Shown here one piece after another: positions 15,927 through 24,806 of a stretch of 64,000 nucleotides of DNA (position 1 is its first letter; each line of letters opens with the position of its first letter). The DNA is from XN24 sp964462675 (GTDB taxonomy: Bacteria; Pseudomonadota; Gammaproteobacteria; Steroidobacterales; XN24): positions 1 to 64,000 of the forward strand of contig CAYWYS010000012.1 of assembly GCA_964462675.1 (NCBI GenBank), written 5' to 3'. The position numbers and the translations under genes are program-made. Below the pieces are notes generated by a model. That model did no database searches. It saw only the letters and a program-made list of their open reading frames with translations, and was not told the DNA's origin.

Positions 15927-17255
15927 TTGTTCGAACGTCCAGGGCACGGTGAGCGTGCCATCCTGGTGCAGATCGGGTTCGGCGCCCGGCCCTCGGAAGA
16001 GGAACTCGAAGAACTGGAGCGGCTGGCCGTTTCGGCCGGCGCGACTGTCGTCGGGAAACTGACGGCAATGCGCACGGCACCGGACTCCAGGCACTACATC
16101 GGTTCTGGCAAGGTCGAGGAGCTGGCCGCGCAGATCGCGGCGACGGGCGCAGACGTCGTGCTGTTCAACCACGCCTTGTCTCCCAGCCAGGAACGCAACC
16201 TCGAAAAAGCGCTCAGTTGTCGCGTGCTCGATCGGACCGGGCTGATCCTCGACATATTCGCGCAGCGGGCGCGCAGTTTCGAGGGCAAGCTGCAGGTCGA
16301 GCTGGCGCAGCTGCGCCACCTGTCGACCCGGCTGGTGCGGGGCTGGACGCACCTCGAGCGACAGAAAGGCGGCATCGGCCTGCGCGGTCCGGGCGAGACC
16401 CAGCTCGAGACCGACCGGCGCCTGCTCGCGAAACGGATCCGCATGCTGGCCCGACGGCTCGAGCGCGTCGACAAGCAGCGCGAGCAGGGGCGCCGCACGC
16501 GTCGCAAGGCCGAGGTTCCGACGGTCGCGCTGGTCGGTTATACCAATGCCGGCAAGTCGACCTTGTTCAATCGCCTGACCGAATCGGATGTCTACGCGGC
16601 CGACAAACTGTTTGCCACGCTGGATCCGACGCTGCGACGGCTGCAGCTCGCGCCGGGCCTCGACGTCGTGCTCGCCGACACCGTCGGCTTCGTCCGCGAC
16701 CTGCCGCACGAGCTGGTCGCAGCCTTCCGCTCGACGCTCAAGGAGACGCGTGACGCAGCGCTGCTGCTGCATGTCGTCGACAGCGCAGATGCGCAGCGGG
16801 AGGAGCGCATCGGGCACGTCAACCGGGTGCTGGAGGAAATCGGTGCAGACCAGGTGCCGCAGTTGCTGGTCTTCAACAAGACCGATCTCGGCGGCGAGCC
16901 ATCGGGCGTTTCGCGCGACGAGCTGCAGCGGGTCCGCGCGGTGCGCTTGTCGGCGCAGACCGGCGCGGGGCTGGAGCTGCTCGTCGCCGCGCTCCGGGAG
17001 CATTTCGGGGAAGGCCGGGTCGCCGGCACGGTCCACCTGGATGCATCGGAAGCGAGGATGCGGGCGAAACTCTATGCGGCCGACATGGTCCGACACGAGT
17101 CGGAAGACGCGGCGGGCGGCTGGGAAATCGACGTAGAGGCGCCAAAAGTGGCGCTCGAGCGCTTCTGTCGCGATACTGGACTCAATCAAGGTCGCATCCG
17201 GGCCCGTTCTTGTGGGGTTGCCGGGGCATCCCTACAATCGCGCACGGTGGCCTGA
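15927..17255 (+). CDS. hflX: Ribosome-associated GTPase HflX
   Basis: HflX binds stalled 50S or 70S ribosomes and can split them under stress such as heat. The 442-residue protein has the N-terminal HflX domain (SGKVEELAAQIAATGADVVLFNHALSP split over this region), the glycine-rich LERQKGGIGLRGPGETQLE linker, and the G domain: G1 GYTNAGKST near 209-217, G3 DTVGF, G4 NKTD. The start is TTG 15927, giving MFERPGHGE, which matches the family start MFDR/MFER; no ATG gives a better fit. A probable hflKC promoter lies inside its 3' end. Confidence 0.94.
   Translation: MFERPGHGERAILVQIGFGARPSEEELEELERLAVSAGATVVGKLTAMRTAPDSRHYIGSGKVEELAAQIAATGADVVLFNHALSPSQERNLEKALSCRVLDRTGLILDIFAQRARSFEGKLQVELAQLRHLSTRLVRGWTHLERQKGGIGLRGPGETQLETDRRLLAKRIRMLARRLERVDKQREQGRRTRRKAEVPTVALVGYTNAGKSTLFNRLTESDVYAADKLFATLDPTLRRLQLAPGLDVVLADTVGFVRDLPHELVAAFRSTLKETRDAALLLHVVDSADAQREERIGHVNRVLEEIGADQVPQLLVFNKTDLGGEPSGVSRDELQRVRAVRLSAQTGAGLELLVAALREHFGEGRVAGTVHLDASEARMRAKLYAADMVRHESEDAAGGWEIDVEAPKVALERFCRDTGLNQGRIRARSCGVAGASLQSRTVA
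17210..17238 (+). promoter_or_regulatory. Candidate promoter of hflKC
   Basis: TTGTGG (17210-17215) and TACAAT (17233-17238) are 17 bases apart. The promoter lies at the 3' end of hflX and would give a leader of about 62 bases before hflK. Confidence 0.5.
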
Positions 17256-17306
17256 AGGCGGCGCACGCCGGCCACCGGCCGAGCGAATGGAGACTTAAGG
17301 AAAATC

Positions 17307-18452
17307 ATGGCTTGGAATGAACCTGGCAAGGGTGGCAACCCGTGGAACTCGGGTGGCCGAAAGGAAGGTCCGCCGGACCTGGACAAGTTGATGCAGGAGC
17401 TGCAGCGCAAGATCTCCGGCATTTTCGGCGGGCGCGGCGGCGGCGGTTCCGGCGGCTCGAGCGGCGGCGCGGTTGCCGGCGCCGGGATCGGGCTGGTTGC
17501 GGCGGCGGCCGTCGTGCTGTGGGCGCTGTCCGGCTTCTACCAGGTGGACGAGGCCGAACGCGGCATCGTGCTGCAGTTCGGCGCGTTCCACGAGGTCACG
17601 ATGCCGGGCCTGCACTGGCACATTCCGTACCCGATCCAGCGCGTCGAGAAGGTCAACGTCGCCCAGGTCGGTTCCTTCAACCATTCCACGCGGATGCTGA
17701 CCGCCGACGAGAACATCGTCAGCGTGGACTTGCGCGTGCAGTTCCGGCGCTCCGATCCGCAGGCGTTCCTGTTCAACGTGCGCCTGCCTGAGGAGACGCT
17801 CGGCGAGGCCACCGAGACCGCGATCCGCGAGGTCGTCGGCCGGAGCAACCTCGATTTCGTGCTCACCGAAGGTCGCGCGGAGGTGGCCGCTCGGACGCGG
17901 CAGATCCTCCAGGCAACGCTGGATTCCTATGGCGCCGGCATCGAGATCACTTCGGTGAACCTCGAGGACGCCAACTTTCCGTCCCAGGTGGAGTCCGCAG
18001 TGCAGGATGCGATCAAGGCGCGCGAGGATCGCGAGCGTCTCGCGCTCGAGGCCGAGGCCTATGCAAACGACGTCGTGCCGCGGGCACGAGGCAACGCGGC
18101 GCGCCTGGTGCAGAGCGCCGAGGCCTACCGCGAGCAGGTCATTGCCGAGGCGGACGGTGAGACGGATCGCTTCCTGGCCTTGCTCGGCGAGTACCGCAGA
18201 GCGCCGGAAGTCACGCGGCAACGCCTGTACCTGGAGACCATCGAGCAGGTGCTCGGCGGCGCCAACAAGGTCCTGCTCGATGCGAAGGGCAGTGGCACGC
18301 TGTTGTACCTGCCGATCGAGGAGTTGATGAAGCGCTCGGGCACCGGCACGACACGGCTCGGCGACCCGGCCGACCTCGGCCAGGTCACGCCGCTGCGCCA
18401 GACGGAGCGGCAGGCCGGGCCTGAAGACCTGCGTGCCAGGGGGACCCGCTGA
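17307..18452 (+). CDS. hflK: FtsH protease modulator HflK
   Basis: HflK forms, with HflC, a large SPFH-domain cage around the membrane protease FtsH. The 381-residue protein starts with a Gly/Pro-rich cytoplasmic leader (PGKGGNPWNSGG, GGRGGGGSGGSSGG), one transmembrane helix near 53-73, then the SPFH/band-7 domain facing the periplasm (VDEAERGIVLQFGAFHEV, PGLHWHIPYPI), and a long coiled coil rich in Ala, Glu and Arg. The start is ATG 17307. Its TGA overlaps the ATG of hflC as TGATG. Confidence 0.95.
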   Translation: MAWNEPGKGGNPWNSGGRKEGPPDLDKLMQELQRKISGIFGGRGGGGSGGSSGGAVAGAGIGLVAAAAVVLWALSGFYQVDEAERGIVLQFGAFHEVTMPGLHWHIPYPIQRVEKVNVAQVGSFNHSTRMLTADENIVSVDLRVQFRRSDPQAFLFNVRLPEETLGEATETAIREVVGRSNLDFVLTEGRAEVAARTRQILQATLDSYGAGIEITSVNLEDANFPSQVESAVQDAIKAREDRERLALEAEAYANDVVPRARGNAARLVQSAEAYREQVIAEADGETDRFLALLGEYRRAPEVTRQRLYLETIEQVLGGANKVLLDAKGSGTLLYLPIEELMKRSGTGTTRLGDPADLGQVTPLRQTERQAGPEDLRARGTR

Positions 18453-19330
18453 TGAGCCCGCGCAGCACTTTTCTTCTGTTGATCCTCGGCGGCGCTGCAT
18501 TGCTGCTGTCGATGTCAGTGTTCATCGTCGACCAGCGGGAATACGCCATCAAGATGCGCTTCGGCGAAATCGTGCGGGACGACTTCGAGCCCGGCCTGCA
18601 CTTCAAGATGCCGTTCGTCAACACGGTGCGGAAGTTCGACAATCGCGTGCTGACACGCAACAACCCGAACGAGCCGTTCCTGACTGCCGAGAAGAAGAAC
18701 CTGCGGGTGGACTTCTACGTGAAGTGGCGCATCACCGACGTTGGCCAGTATTTCCGCGCCACGGCCGGCGACGAAACCCTGGCCACGAGCCGCCTGCTTG
18801 AGATCATCAAGGACGGCCTGCGGGCGCAGTTCGCGCGCCAGACGCTGCAGGAAGTCGTGACTGCCGACCGGCGCGAGGTCATCGATGAGCTGATGGGCAC
18901 TGCCGGGCGCACTGCGCGCGAACTGGGCATCGAAATCATCGACGTGCGCGTCAAGACGCTCGACCTGCCGCCGGACGTCAGTGACAGCGTGTTCAACAGG
19001 ATGCGGCAGGAACGCGCCCGCGTCGCGTCCCAGCTGCGCGCCGAGGGCGCGGAGACCGCCGAGCGGATTCGTGCGGACGCCGACCGGCAGCGGACCGTGC
19101 TGATCGCCGAGGCGCAGCGCGATGCGCAGCGCATCCGCGGCGCCGGCGACGCGCGCGCGGCCGAGGTCTACGCTGAAGCCTTCGGCAGCGACCGTGATTT
19201 CTACGATTTCTGGCGCAGCATGCAGGCGTTCAGGACGTCGATCGGCCGGGGTGAGGATGTGCTCGTCATCGAGCCCGACGGCGAGTTCTTCCGTTACCTG
19301 AAGGATCCGATGGGCGGCCGTAAGCCCTGA
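18452..19330 (+). CDS. hflC: FtsH protease modulator HflC
   Basis: The partner of HflK in the FtsH-regulating complex. The 292-residue protein has an N-terminal signal-anchor (FLLLILGGAALLLSM), the SPFH domain (FIVDQREYAIKMRFGEIV, PGLHFKMPFVNTVRKFDNR) and a long charged helix (RMRQERARVASQLRAEGAE) ending in the conserved DFYDFWRSMQAF region. The TGATG overlap with hflK indicates coupled translation and fixed stoichiometry. Confidence 0.95.
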   Translation: MSPRSTFLLLILGGAALLLSMSVFIVDQREYAIKMRFGEIVRDDFEPGLHFKMPFVNTVRKFDNRVLTRNNPNEPFLTAEKKNLRVDFYVKWRITDVGQYFRATAGDETLATSRLLEIIKDGLRAQFARQTLQEVVTADRREVIDELMGTAGRTARELGIEIIDVRVKTLDLPPDVSDSVFNRMRQERARVASQLRAEGAETAERIRADADRQRTVLIAEAQRDAQRIRGAGDARAAEVYAEAFGSDRDFYDFWRSMQAFRTSIGRGEDVLVIEPDGEFFRYLKDPMGGRKP

Positions 19331-19346
19331 GCGGCATGGCGGCGCG

Positions 19347-19538
19347 ATGAACTGGACGGACCTGCTGTCGGCGGTCGCGCTGCTGATGGTGATCGAGGGC
19401 CTGCTGCCGTTCGCGAATCCGCGCGGCTCGCGCCGTACGATGGCGATGCTGGCCCAGATGCCGGAAGAGAAGCTGCGGCTCGCGGGCTTCGTCAGCATCC
19501 TTGCCGGCCTGCTGTTGTTGTGGTTCGTCCGCTCCTGA
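19347..19538 (+). CDS. Small DUF2065 membrane protein (YjeT-like)
   Basis: A 63-residue protein with two hydrophobic helices around a short basic loop (ANPRGSRRTMAMLAQMPEEKLR). Length, topology and position between hflC and purA match YjeT of E. coli, a DUF2065 protein of unknown function. It lies 16 bases after hflC and 25 bases before purA, so it is probably part of the same operon. Confidence 0.85.
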   Translation: MNWTDLLSAVALLMVIEGLLPFANPRGSRRTMAMLAQMPEEKLRLAGFVSILAGLLLLWFVRS

Positions 19539-19563
19539 GCGAGCGGCGGGGAGGATCGGGAGC

Positions 19564-20856
19564 GTGGGCAAGAACGTGGTCGTCATCGGCACCCAGTGGG
19601 GTGACGAGGGCAAGGGCAAGATCGTCGATCTCCTGACCGACCGGGTGGCGGCCGTGGTGCGCTTTCAAGGCGGTCACAACGCCGGCCACACGCTGGTCAT
19701 CGAGGGCAAGAAGACCATCGTGCGGCTGCTGCCCTCCGGCATCCTGCGCGACGGCGTCGCCTGTCTGATCGGCAACGGCGTCGTGCTGTCGCCGGAAGCG
19801 CTGCTGGCCGAGATGGACGAGTTGATCGCCAGCGGCGTGCCGGTGATGGAGCGGGTTCGCATCAGCCCGGCCTGCCCGCTGATCATGCCCTCGCACGTCG
19901 CGCTCGACCTCGCGCGCGAGCATGCCAAGGGCGCCGCGGCGATTGGCACGACCGGGCGCGGTATCGGCCCCGCCTACGAGGACAAGGTGGCACGGCGTGC
20001 CTTGCGCGTCTCTGACCTGGCGCATCGCGAGCGCTTCGCGGCCAAGCTCGGCGAGGTGCTGGATTTTCACAATTTTGTCCTGCAGCGCTACTTCGGCCGC
20101 GATGCCGTCGATTTCCAGCAGACGCTCGAGCACCTGCTGGCGCTCGGCGAGCGCATTCAGCCGCTGGTCGCCGACGTCGTCGCGCTGCTGGACGGCTATC
20201 GCCGCACCGGCGCCAACGTCATGTTCGAGGGCGCGCAGGGCGCATTGCTGGACATCGACCACGGCACCTATCCCTTCGTGACCTCGTCGAACACGACGGC
20301 CGGCGGCGCCTGCACGGGCGCGGGCATAGGGCCGCGCGCGATCGACTATGTGCTCGGCATCGTCAAGGCGTACACGACGCGGGTCGGTGCGGGGCCGTTC
20401 CCGACCGAGCTGTTCGACGAAATGGGTGAGCATCTCGCGCGGGTGGGGCATGAATTCGGTTCCGTCACCGGGCGGGCGCGGCGCTGCGGCTGGTTCGACG
20501 CGGTCGCGTTGCGCCGCTCCATCTCGCTGAACAGCGTCTCGGGGCTCTGCGTCACCAAGCTGGATGTGCTCGATGCAATCGACACGATCCGCATTTGCGT
20601 GGGCTACCGGGTCGGCGGGCGTGTCGTCGACACGCCGCCGCTGGCTGCAGACCATTACGCGGATTGCGAGCCGATCTACGAGGACGCGCCCGGTTGGAAG
20701 TGCTCGACGGTCGGCATCACGCGCTATGAAGAGCTGCCGCACAACGCGCGAGCCTATCTCGACCGCCTCGAGGAGGTCGTCGGCGTGCCGATCGACATCA
20801 TCTCCACCGGGCCCGACCGGGCCGAGACGATCGTCCTCAGCAATCCGTTTGATTAA
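19564..20856 (+). CDS. purA: Adenylosuccinate synthetase
   Basis: PurA joins IMP and aspartate with GTP to make adenylosuccinate, the first step from IMP to AMP. The 430-residue protein shows GTQWGDEGKGKIVDLL with the catalytic Asp at the N-terminus, GGHNAGHTLV with the catalytic His, IGTTGRGIGPAYEDK, FEGAQGALLDIDHGTYP and STGPDRAETI at the C-terminus. The start is GTG 19564 (MGKNVVVIGTQW), matching the family; the open frame upstream lacks similarity. The TAA stop overlaps the stop of the convergent nrfH by two bases. Confidence 0.97.
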   Translation: MGKNVVVIGTQWGDEGKGKIVDLLTDRVAAVVRFQGGHNAGHTLVIEGKKTIVRLLPSGILRDGVACLIGNGVVLSPEALLAEMDELIASGVPVMERVRISPACPLIMPSHVALDLAREHAKGAAAIGTTGRGIGPAYEDKVARRALRVSDLAHRERFAAKLGEVLDFHNFVLQRYFGRDAVDFQQTLEHLLALGERIQPLVADVVALLDGYRRTGANVMFEGAQGALLDIDHGTYPFVTSSNTTAGGACTGAGIGPRAIDYVLGIVKAYTTRVGAGPFPTELFDEMGEHLARVGHEFGSVTGRARRCGWFDAVALRRSISLNSVSGLCVTKLDVLDAIDTIRICVGYRVGGRVVDTPPLAADHYADCEPIYEDAPGWKCSTVGITRYEELPHNARAYLDRLEEVVGVPIDIISTGPDRAETIVLSNPFD

Positions 20857-21320
20857 TCCGCTGCTGCCCGCCGCACGCTCAGGTAGCGCATCCGGCGGAT
20901 TTCGTCCACGTGGCCCGGCTCATGGCAGGCCACGCAGTATTGCGCCGCCTGCAGGTACTCCGCATGGCGCGACAGGTAGAACGGCCGCAGCTCGCCGGCC
21001 TCTTCGGTCATGTGGCAACCGACGCAGTTCTTGAAGGTCTTGTCCGGGTAACTCGCCAGCACGTCATGGTGCGGGTTGACCTGCCCGGTGAACACCAGGA
21101 ACACCTTGCGCGCGCCTTGGGTCTTGTCGCGCCAGAAGCCGCCGGTGTGGCAATCCAGGCAGCCCACCTGCGGGTGCAGGCCATGATCCCACGAAGCGCG
21201 CTCGTAGGCATGGCAGGAGCTGCAGAAGGCATCGCCCTTGGTCATCTGGTGGCCCGCCACGCCGCCGACCGTCAGCAGCAGCAGCACAACGGCGATTACG
21301 ACGATCCAGAGTTTGCTCAT
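20853..21320 (-). CDS. nrfH: NapC/NirT-family tetraheme quinol dehydrogenase (NrfH-like)
   Basis: NrfH is the membrane-anchored multiheme cytochrome that takes electrons from quinol and passes them to NrfA. The 155-residue protein has one N-terminal membrane helix (LWIVVIAVVLLLLTVGGVAG) and four CxxCH heme sites: CSSCH, CLDCH, CVGCH and CVACH, all facing the periplasm. It lies 64 bases downstream of nrfA on the same strand. In the best-known nrfHA operons nrfH comes first; here the order is reversed. Confidence 0.88.
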   Translation of the reverse strand: MSKLWIVVIAVVLLLLTVGGVAGHQMTKGDAFCSSCHAYERASWDHGLHPQVGCLDCHTGGFWRDKTQGARKVFLVFTGQVNPHHDVLASYPDKTFKNCVGCHMTEEAGELRPFYLSRHAEYLQAAQYCVACHEPGHVDEIRRMRYLSVRRAAAD

Positions 21321-21384
21321 ATCCTCATCTCTCCAGGTTGCGCCTGGGAAAGCTCCGGCGGGGCCGCGGCCCCGCCGGCGATCG

Positions 21385-22923
21385 TCAACGGAGCCGCTGG
21401 TTGCCGTCCCAGACCAGCTCGGCCTCGGGCAACAGCGGCAGGTACTGCAGCCACGGGTGCGAGTCGAGGTGCGCCTGGCTCTGCTGGAGCTTGCGGCTGT
21501 GCTCGCGGATCGGCGGCACCAGTTCCTCGATCGGCTTGTCCATCGTCGCCGCGATCTTGAAATTCGTCGCGCGCATCGCGAGCTGCACGGCCTCGTCGCT
21601 GTATTGCTGCGAGGAGGCGAGGGTGTCGAGCGCCTTCACGGGATTGTGCGCGCCGGCACTGTTTTCCGCCGACACGAAGTCCCAGAACCACTGGCCCTTG
21701 CGTACCATCTCGCGGGCCTGAGCCAGCAGCGCCTCGTCGACGCCCGGAGTCTCCATCGCCTGGCGCACGGCCTCGTGCGCGCGCACCGACTTCTCCTGGG
21801 CGATGTTCAGCTGGCGCCAGACGCGTTCCTGGTTGTACTCGGTGCGTTCGCGCAGCTGCGCCGGCGTCCGGTCCGTGTGACAGCCGATGCAGGCATTGCG
21901 GATCGAGTCGTCATTCTTCAGCGGCGAGGTCCAGTGATGCGAAGTGATCCGGACCGAGCCTTCCCGGACGCGCGGCATGTGGCAGTCGGCGCAGGACACG
22001 CCGTTCTGGGCATGCACGCTGTCATGGGCCATCTCGTATTCCGGGTGCTGGACCTTGACCATCGGTGTTTTCGACACGGCGTGCACCCAGTCGGCGAACG
22101 GGCCCTTGAAGCCGTCGCGCTCGGGCTGGCCGTCGGCCTTGAAGCGATAGATGTCCTCGGGGTTCATGCCGTAGTCCCACGGGAAGTGCGGCTTGGCCGC
22201 CACGCCGTGGTCCTTGGTCTCGAAGTAGTACTCGACATGGCACTGCGCGCAGACCAGCGAACGCATCTCGTCACGCGATGCTTCGCGCCAGTCCTTGCCT
22301 TGCCGCTCGAGCGCTTCGGCCAGCGGCACGCTGGTGATGGCCAGGCGCATCTGGTTGTCCGGGTCGTGGCAATTCGTGCAGCCGATGCTGTGCCGCTCGG
22401 GATCGTGCACAGTGCGGAAGTCGTGGAAGTTCATCGACCACAGATCGTCGCCGTGCTTGTTCAGCAGCTGCGGCATCGTGTTGGTCTTGCAGTTGTAGCA
22501 GGTCGTCGGCAGCCCGGCCTGCTCGCTGTAGCGGTTGATCCGGTCGATCTCGGTGATGTCGTGGATCGCGAAAGTGTGGCCGCGCGCGCGGTTGTACTCG
22601 TAGCTGAAAGGGTAGCCGAGCCACAGGTTCTTCAGGTAGGGCTGGGCATGCTGGTAGCCGCGCGGCAGCGGATCGAAGTCATTGTGCTTCTGGTGCGGCA
22701 CCGAGCCCGCGTACTCGGTCATCTGGGTGTCGTCGTTGTTCAGCAGGTACGACTTGTACTGCGGCAGGTTCCGGTACTTCAGGTTGCCCTCGCCGAGTTC
22801 CCACTCAGATGGCACGCTGGCGGCCGGGGCGGGTGCCGCGGCGGTGCCAGGCGACTGGGCGCCGATGGACACGGCGGCGCCGACGAGCATTGCGGCGGCG
22901 ACAAAAGCGATGAGGTAACGCAT
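21385..22923 (-). CDS. nrfA: Ammonia-forming cytochrome c nitrite reductase
   Basis: NrfA reduces nitrite to ammonium with six electrons in the periplasm (dissimilatory nitrite ammonification) and may also detoxify nitric oxide. The 512-residue protein starts with a signal peptide (MRYLIAFVAAAMLVGAAVS). It has the diagnostic active-site heme motif CYNCK (CxxCK) near 140 and four normal heme sites: CTNCH, CAQCH, CADCH and CIGCH. CADCHMPRVREGSVRITSHH carries the conserved His region. ATG 22923 is chosen for the signal peptide; the frame is open 27 codons upstream. The genome would use the NrfH route rather than the enteric NrfBCD route. Respiratory regulation is likely but no clear FNR or NarL site was found. 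Confidence 0.94.
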   Translation of the reverse strand: MRYLIAFVAAAMLVGAAVSIGAQSPGTAAAPAPAASVPSEWELGEGNLKYRNLPQYKSYLLNNDDTQMTEYAGSVPHQKHNDFDPLPRGYQHAQPYLKNLWLGYPFSYEYNRARGHTFAIHDITEIDRINRYSEQAGLPTTCYNCKTNTMPQLLNKHGDDLWSMNFHDFRTVHDPERHSIGCTNCHDPDNQMRLAITSVPLAEALERQGKDWREASRDEMRSLVCAQCHVEYYFETKDHGVAAKPHFPWDYGMNPEDIYRFKADGQPERDGFKGPFADWVHAVSKTPMVKVQHPEYEMAHDSVHAQNGVSCADCHMPRVREGSVRITSHHWTSPLKNDDSIRNACIGCHTDRTPAQLRERTEYNQERVWRQLNIAQEKSVRAHEAVRQAMETPGVDEALLAQAREMVRKGQWFWDFVSAENSAGAHNPVKALDTLASSQQYSDEAVQLAMRATNFKIAATMDKPIEELVPPIREHSRKLQQSQAHLDSHPWLQYLPLLPEAELVWDGNQRLR

Positions 22924-23035
22924 GATTGACTCCAAGATTGCCGGATTCGCGTTACTTGGTCGGCGAAGGCATGGGTGACGGTGGGCTTCGGCCCCGGAGG
23001 TCAAGTTAATGATGGCTGCAGGATGGTTGAATCGG

Positions 23036-23045
23036 GGTAATTACC
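23036..23045. promoter_or_regulatory. Perfect palindrome GGTAATTACC in the nrfA upstream gap
   Basis: A 10-base perfect palindrome in the 161-base divergent gap between nrfA and the YdjM-like gene, about 113 bases upstream of the nrfA ATG. AT-rich in a GC-rich setting, it could be half of an operator. It does not match the inverted 7-2-7 NarL/NarP arrangement or an FNR box. Confidence 0.25.
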
Positions 23046-23084
23046 TATGCGCCATGAGCGCCCCGCCAGGGCATTGATTCGCGG

Positions 23085-24212
23085 GTGGATCCGCTCGCCC
23101 ACACCTTCACCGGCGCAGCGCTTGCGGCTGCGGGCCTGCGGCGGGTAACGCCGCTCGCCACGGCTGCGCTGGTCATCGGCGCCAATGCGCCGGACGTGGA
23201 TGCGGTGCTGATGTTTGCCGGCGATTCGGCCGCGCTTGCCCATCGGCGGGGCTGGACCCACGGTGTGCTCGCGATGGCCGTGCTGCCGTTGCTGGTGACC
23301 GGCCTGTTGCTGGCGTGGGATCGATGGGTGCGGCAGCCGCGAAGACCGGGCGCGGAGCGGGCGCGCGGCGGGCCGCTGCTTGCGCTCGCTGCGCTGGGCG
23401 TCGCCACGCATCCGCTGCTCGACTGGCTCAACAACTACGGCATGCGCTGGCTGATGCCCTTCGATGGCCGCTGGTTCTACGGCGATGCGCTGTTCATCAT
23501 CGATCCGTGGGTCTGGCTCGCGCTCGGCGGCGTCGTGTTCCTGGGCTGCTCGCAACGCCTTGCGTCGCTGGCCGGCTGGGCGGCGTTCTGGGCGCTGGCG
23601 TCCTACCTCGTGCTGACCAACCCGCAGGTGCCGACGCCGGCGCGCGTGGTCTGGATCGCCTGGCTCGGCGCGCTGCTGGCGGTACGCGCGGCCGGGTCCC
23701 GCGGGTTGCGACGGCACGGCGTGATCGAGCGGCCTGCACGCATCGCGCTGATCGCCACCGGGCTGTACATGGGGGCCAGCCTCGCGGCCAACCTGCCCGC
23801 GCGGGCCGAGGTGCGCGCCGAACTGGCGGCGCGGGGCATTGGCCCCGTGAGCGATGTCATGGTGGGGCCGGCGCCCGCCAATCCCTTGGCCGGCAGTGTC
23901 GTGGCCGTGACCGAGGAGACCTACTATCTCGGTTCCTGGCACTGGCTGGCGCGCCCCCGCTTCACCCTGGCGACCGGGTCCATTCGGCGCATGGGCGGCG
24001 ATCCGGTCTACGAGGCGGCGGCGCGCGAGCTGCAGGCACGCCGCTTCCTGAGCTGGTCGCGATTCCCTTATGCCGAAATCGAGTCGGACGCCGACGGCCA
24101 CCTCGTGCGCTTCCGCGACGCCCGCTATGCCGGCCGTGCCGTCATGATCAACGCGCCGACGGTGCGGCTCGATCGCGAGCTGGTACCGCTCCGCGATGCT
24201 GCGCAGCGCTGA
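23085..24212 (+). CDS. YdjM-like membrane-bound metal-dependent hydrolase
   Basis: A 375-residue inner-membrane protein. The N-terminus matches the YdjM/DUF457 family: MDPLAHTFTGAALAAAGL, ANAPDVDAVL, HRRGWTHGVL and THPLLDWLNNYG, with conserved His and Asp residues that likely bind metal. Several hydrophobic helices follow to about residue 235, then a soluble C-terminal domain of about 130 residues (TEETYYLGSWHWL, RRFLSWSRFPYAEIE). Reaction and substrate are unknown. The start is GTG 23085; the ribosome binding site is poor. It is followed six bases later by the rhombosortase gene. Confidence 0.75.
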   Translation: MDPLAHTFTGAALAAAGLRRVTPLATAALVIGANAPDVDAVLMFAGDSAALAHRRGWTHGVLAMAVLPLLVTGLLLAWDRWVRQPRRPGAERARGGPLLALAALGVATHPLLDWLNNYGMRWLMPFDGRWFYGDALFIIDPWVWLALGGVVFLGCSQRLASLAGWAAFWALASYLVLTNPQVPTPARVVWIAWLGALLAVRAAGSRGLRRHGVIERPARIALIATGLYMGASLAANLPARAEVRAELAARGIGPVSDVMVGPAPANPLAGSVVAVTEETYYLGSWHWLARPRFTLATGSIRRMGGDPVYEAAARELQARRFLSWSRFPYAEIESDADGHLVRFRDARYAGRAVMINAPTVRLDRELVPLRDAAQR

Positions 24213-24218
24213 GCGGCG

Positions 24219-24806
24219 ATGATGGAGCGGCACGCGTCAACACCTGGGCCCTGGCTGGTTCCGGCGGCGATTGCCGCGCTCGCGTCGCTTGCCTGGCTTG
24301 CCGGAGGATCGCCCGAGTCGTCGTTGCGCTATGACAGGAGCGCGATTCTCGACGGTGAGATCCATCGACTGCTGACTGGCCAGTTCCTGCACCTAGGCGG
24401 CCTGCACCTGGCGCTCAACCTGACGGGACTGGGCCTCGTCTGGGGGCTGGTCGGACGCAACGCCGGCTGGCGCGAGTGGCTGCTTTGCTGCGTCGTCACG
24501 ATGCTCACAGTGGGCTGCGGACTGCTGGCGTTGGCGCCCAGGGTGGAGTGGTATGTCGGCCTGTCCGGGATGCTGCATGGCCTGCTGGTGGCGGGCGCAC
24601 TGCTGGGGCGGCGCGGCGACTGGCTGATTGTGCTGCTGGTCGCGCTCAAGCTTGGCTGGGAACAGTGGGCCGGCGCGCCCGCCGGTGAGTGGCTGGGCGG
24701 CGCCACGATCGTCGAAGCGCACCTGTATGGGGCCCTCGGCGGCGCGCTGGCCGCACTCGTGCTGCGCGTTGCACGGCGGGCGCGCGGCACCGCCGTCAGG
24801 CCATGA
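24219..24806 (+). CDS. rrtA: Rhombosortase (rhomboid-family intramembrane protease)
   Basis: A 195-residue multi-helix membrane protein with the serine motif YVGLSGMLHGLL (GxSGxxHG; catalytic Ser in GLSG, near residue 113) and a later His in EAHLYGALGGALAAL. Short length, the LGGLHLALNLTGLGLVWGL segment and these motifs match rhombosortases. These cut and transfer proteins bearing a GlyGly-CTERM tail so they can be displayed or secreted. No GlyGly-CTERM protein is visible in this window, so substrates must be elsewhere. The start is ATG 24219 or ATG 24222. It converges on fabI with an 11-base overlap of the 3' ends. Confidence 0.8.
   Translation: MMERHASTPGPWLVPAAIAALASLAWLAGGSPESSLRYDRSAILDGEIHRLLTGQFLHLGGLHLALNLTGLGLVWGLVGRNAGWREWLLCCVVTMLTVGCGLLALAPRVEWYVGLSGMLHGLLVAGALLGRRGDWLIVLLVALKLGWEQWAGAPAGEWLGGATIVEAHLYGALGGALAALVLRVARRARGTAVRP

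Noticed and set aside
23031..23048. NarL/NarP heptamers at the nrfA gap
   Set aside because: TACCTAT matches one heptamer, but its partner CGGGGTA has a mismatch and the arrangement is head-to-head instead of the known 7-2-7 form.
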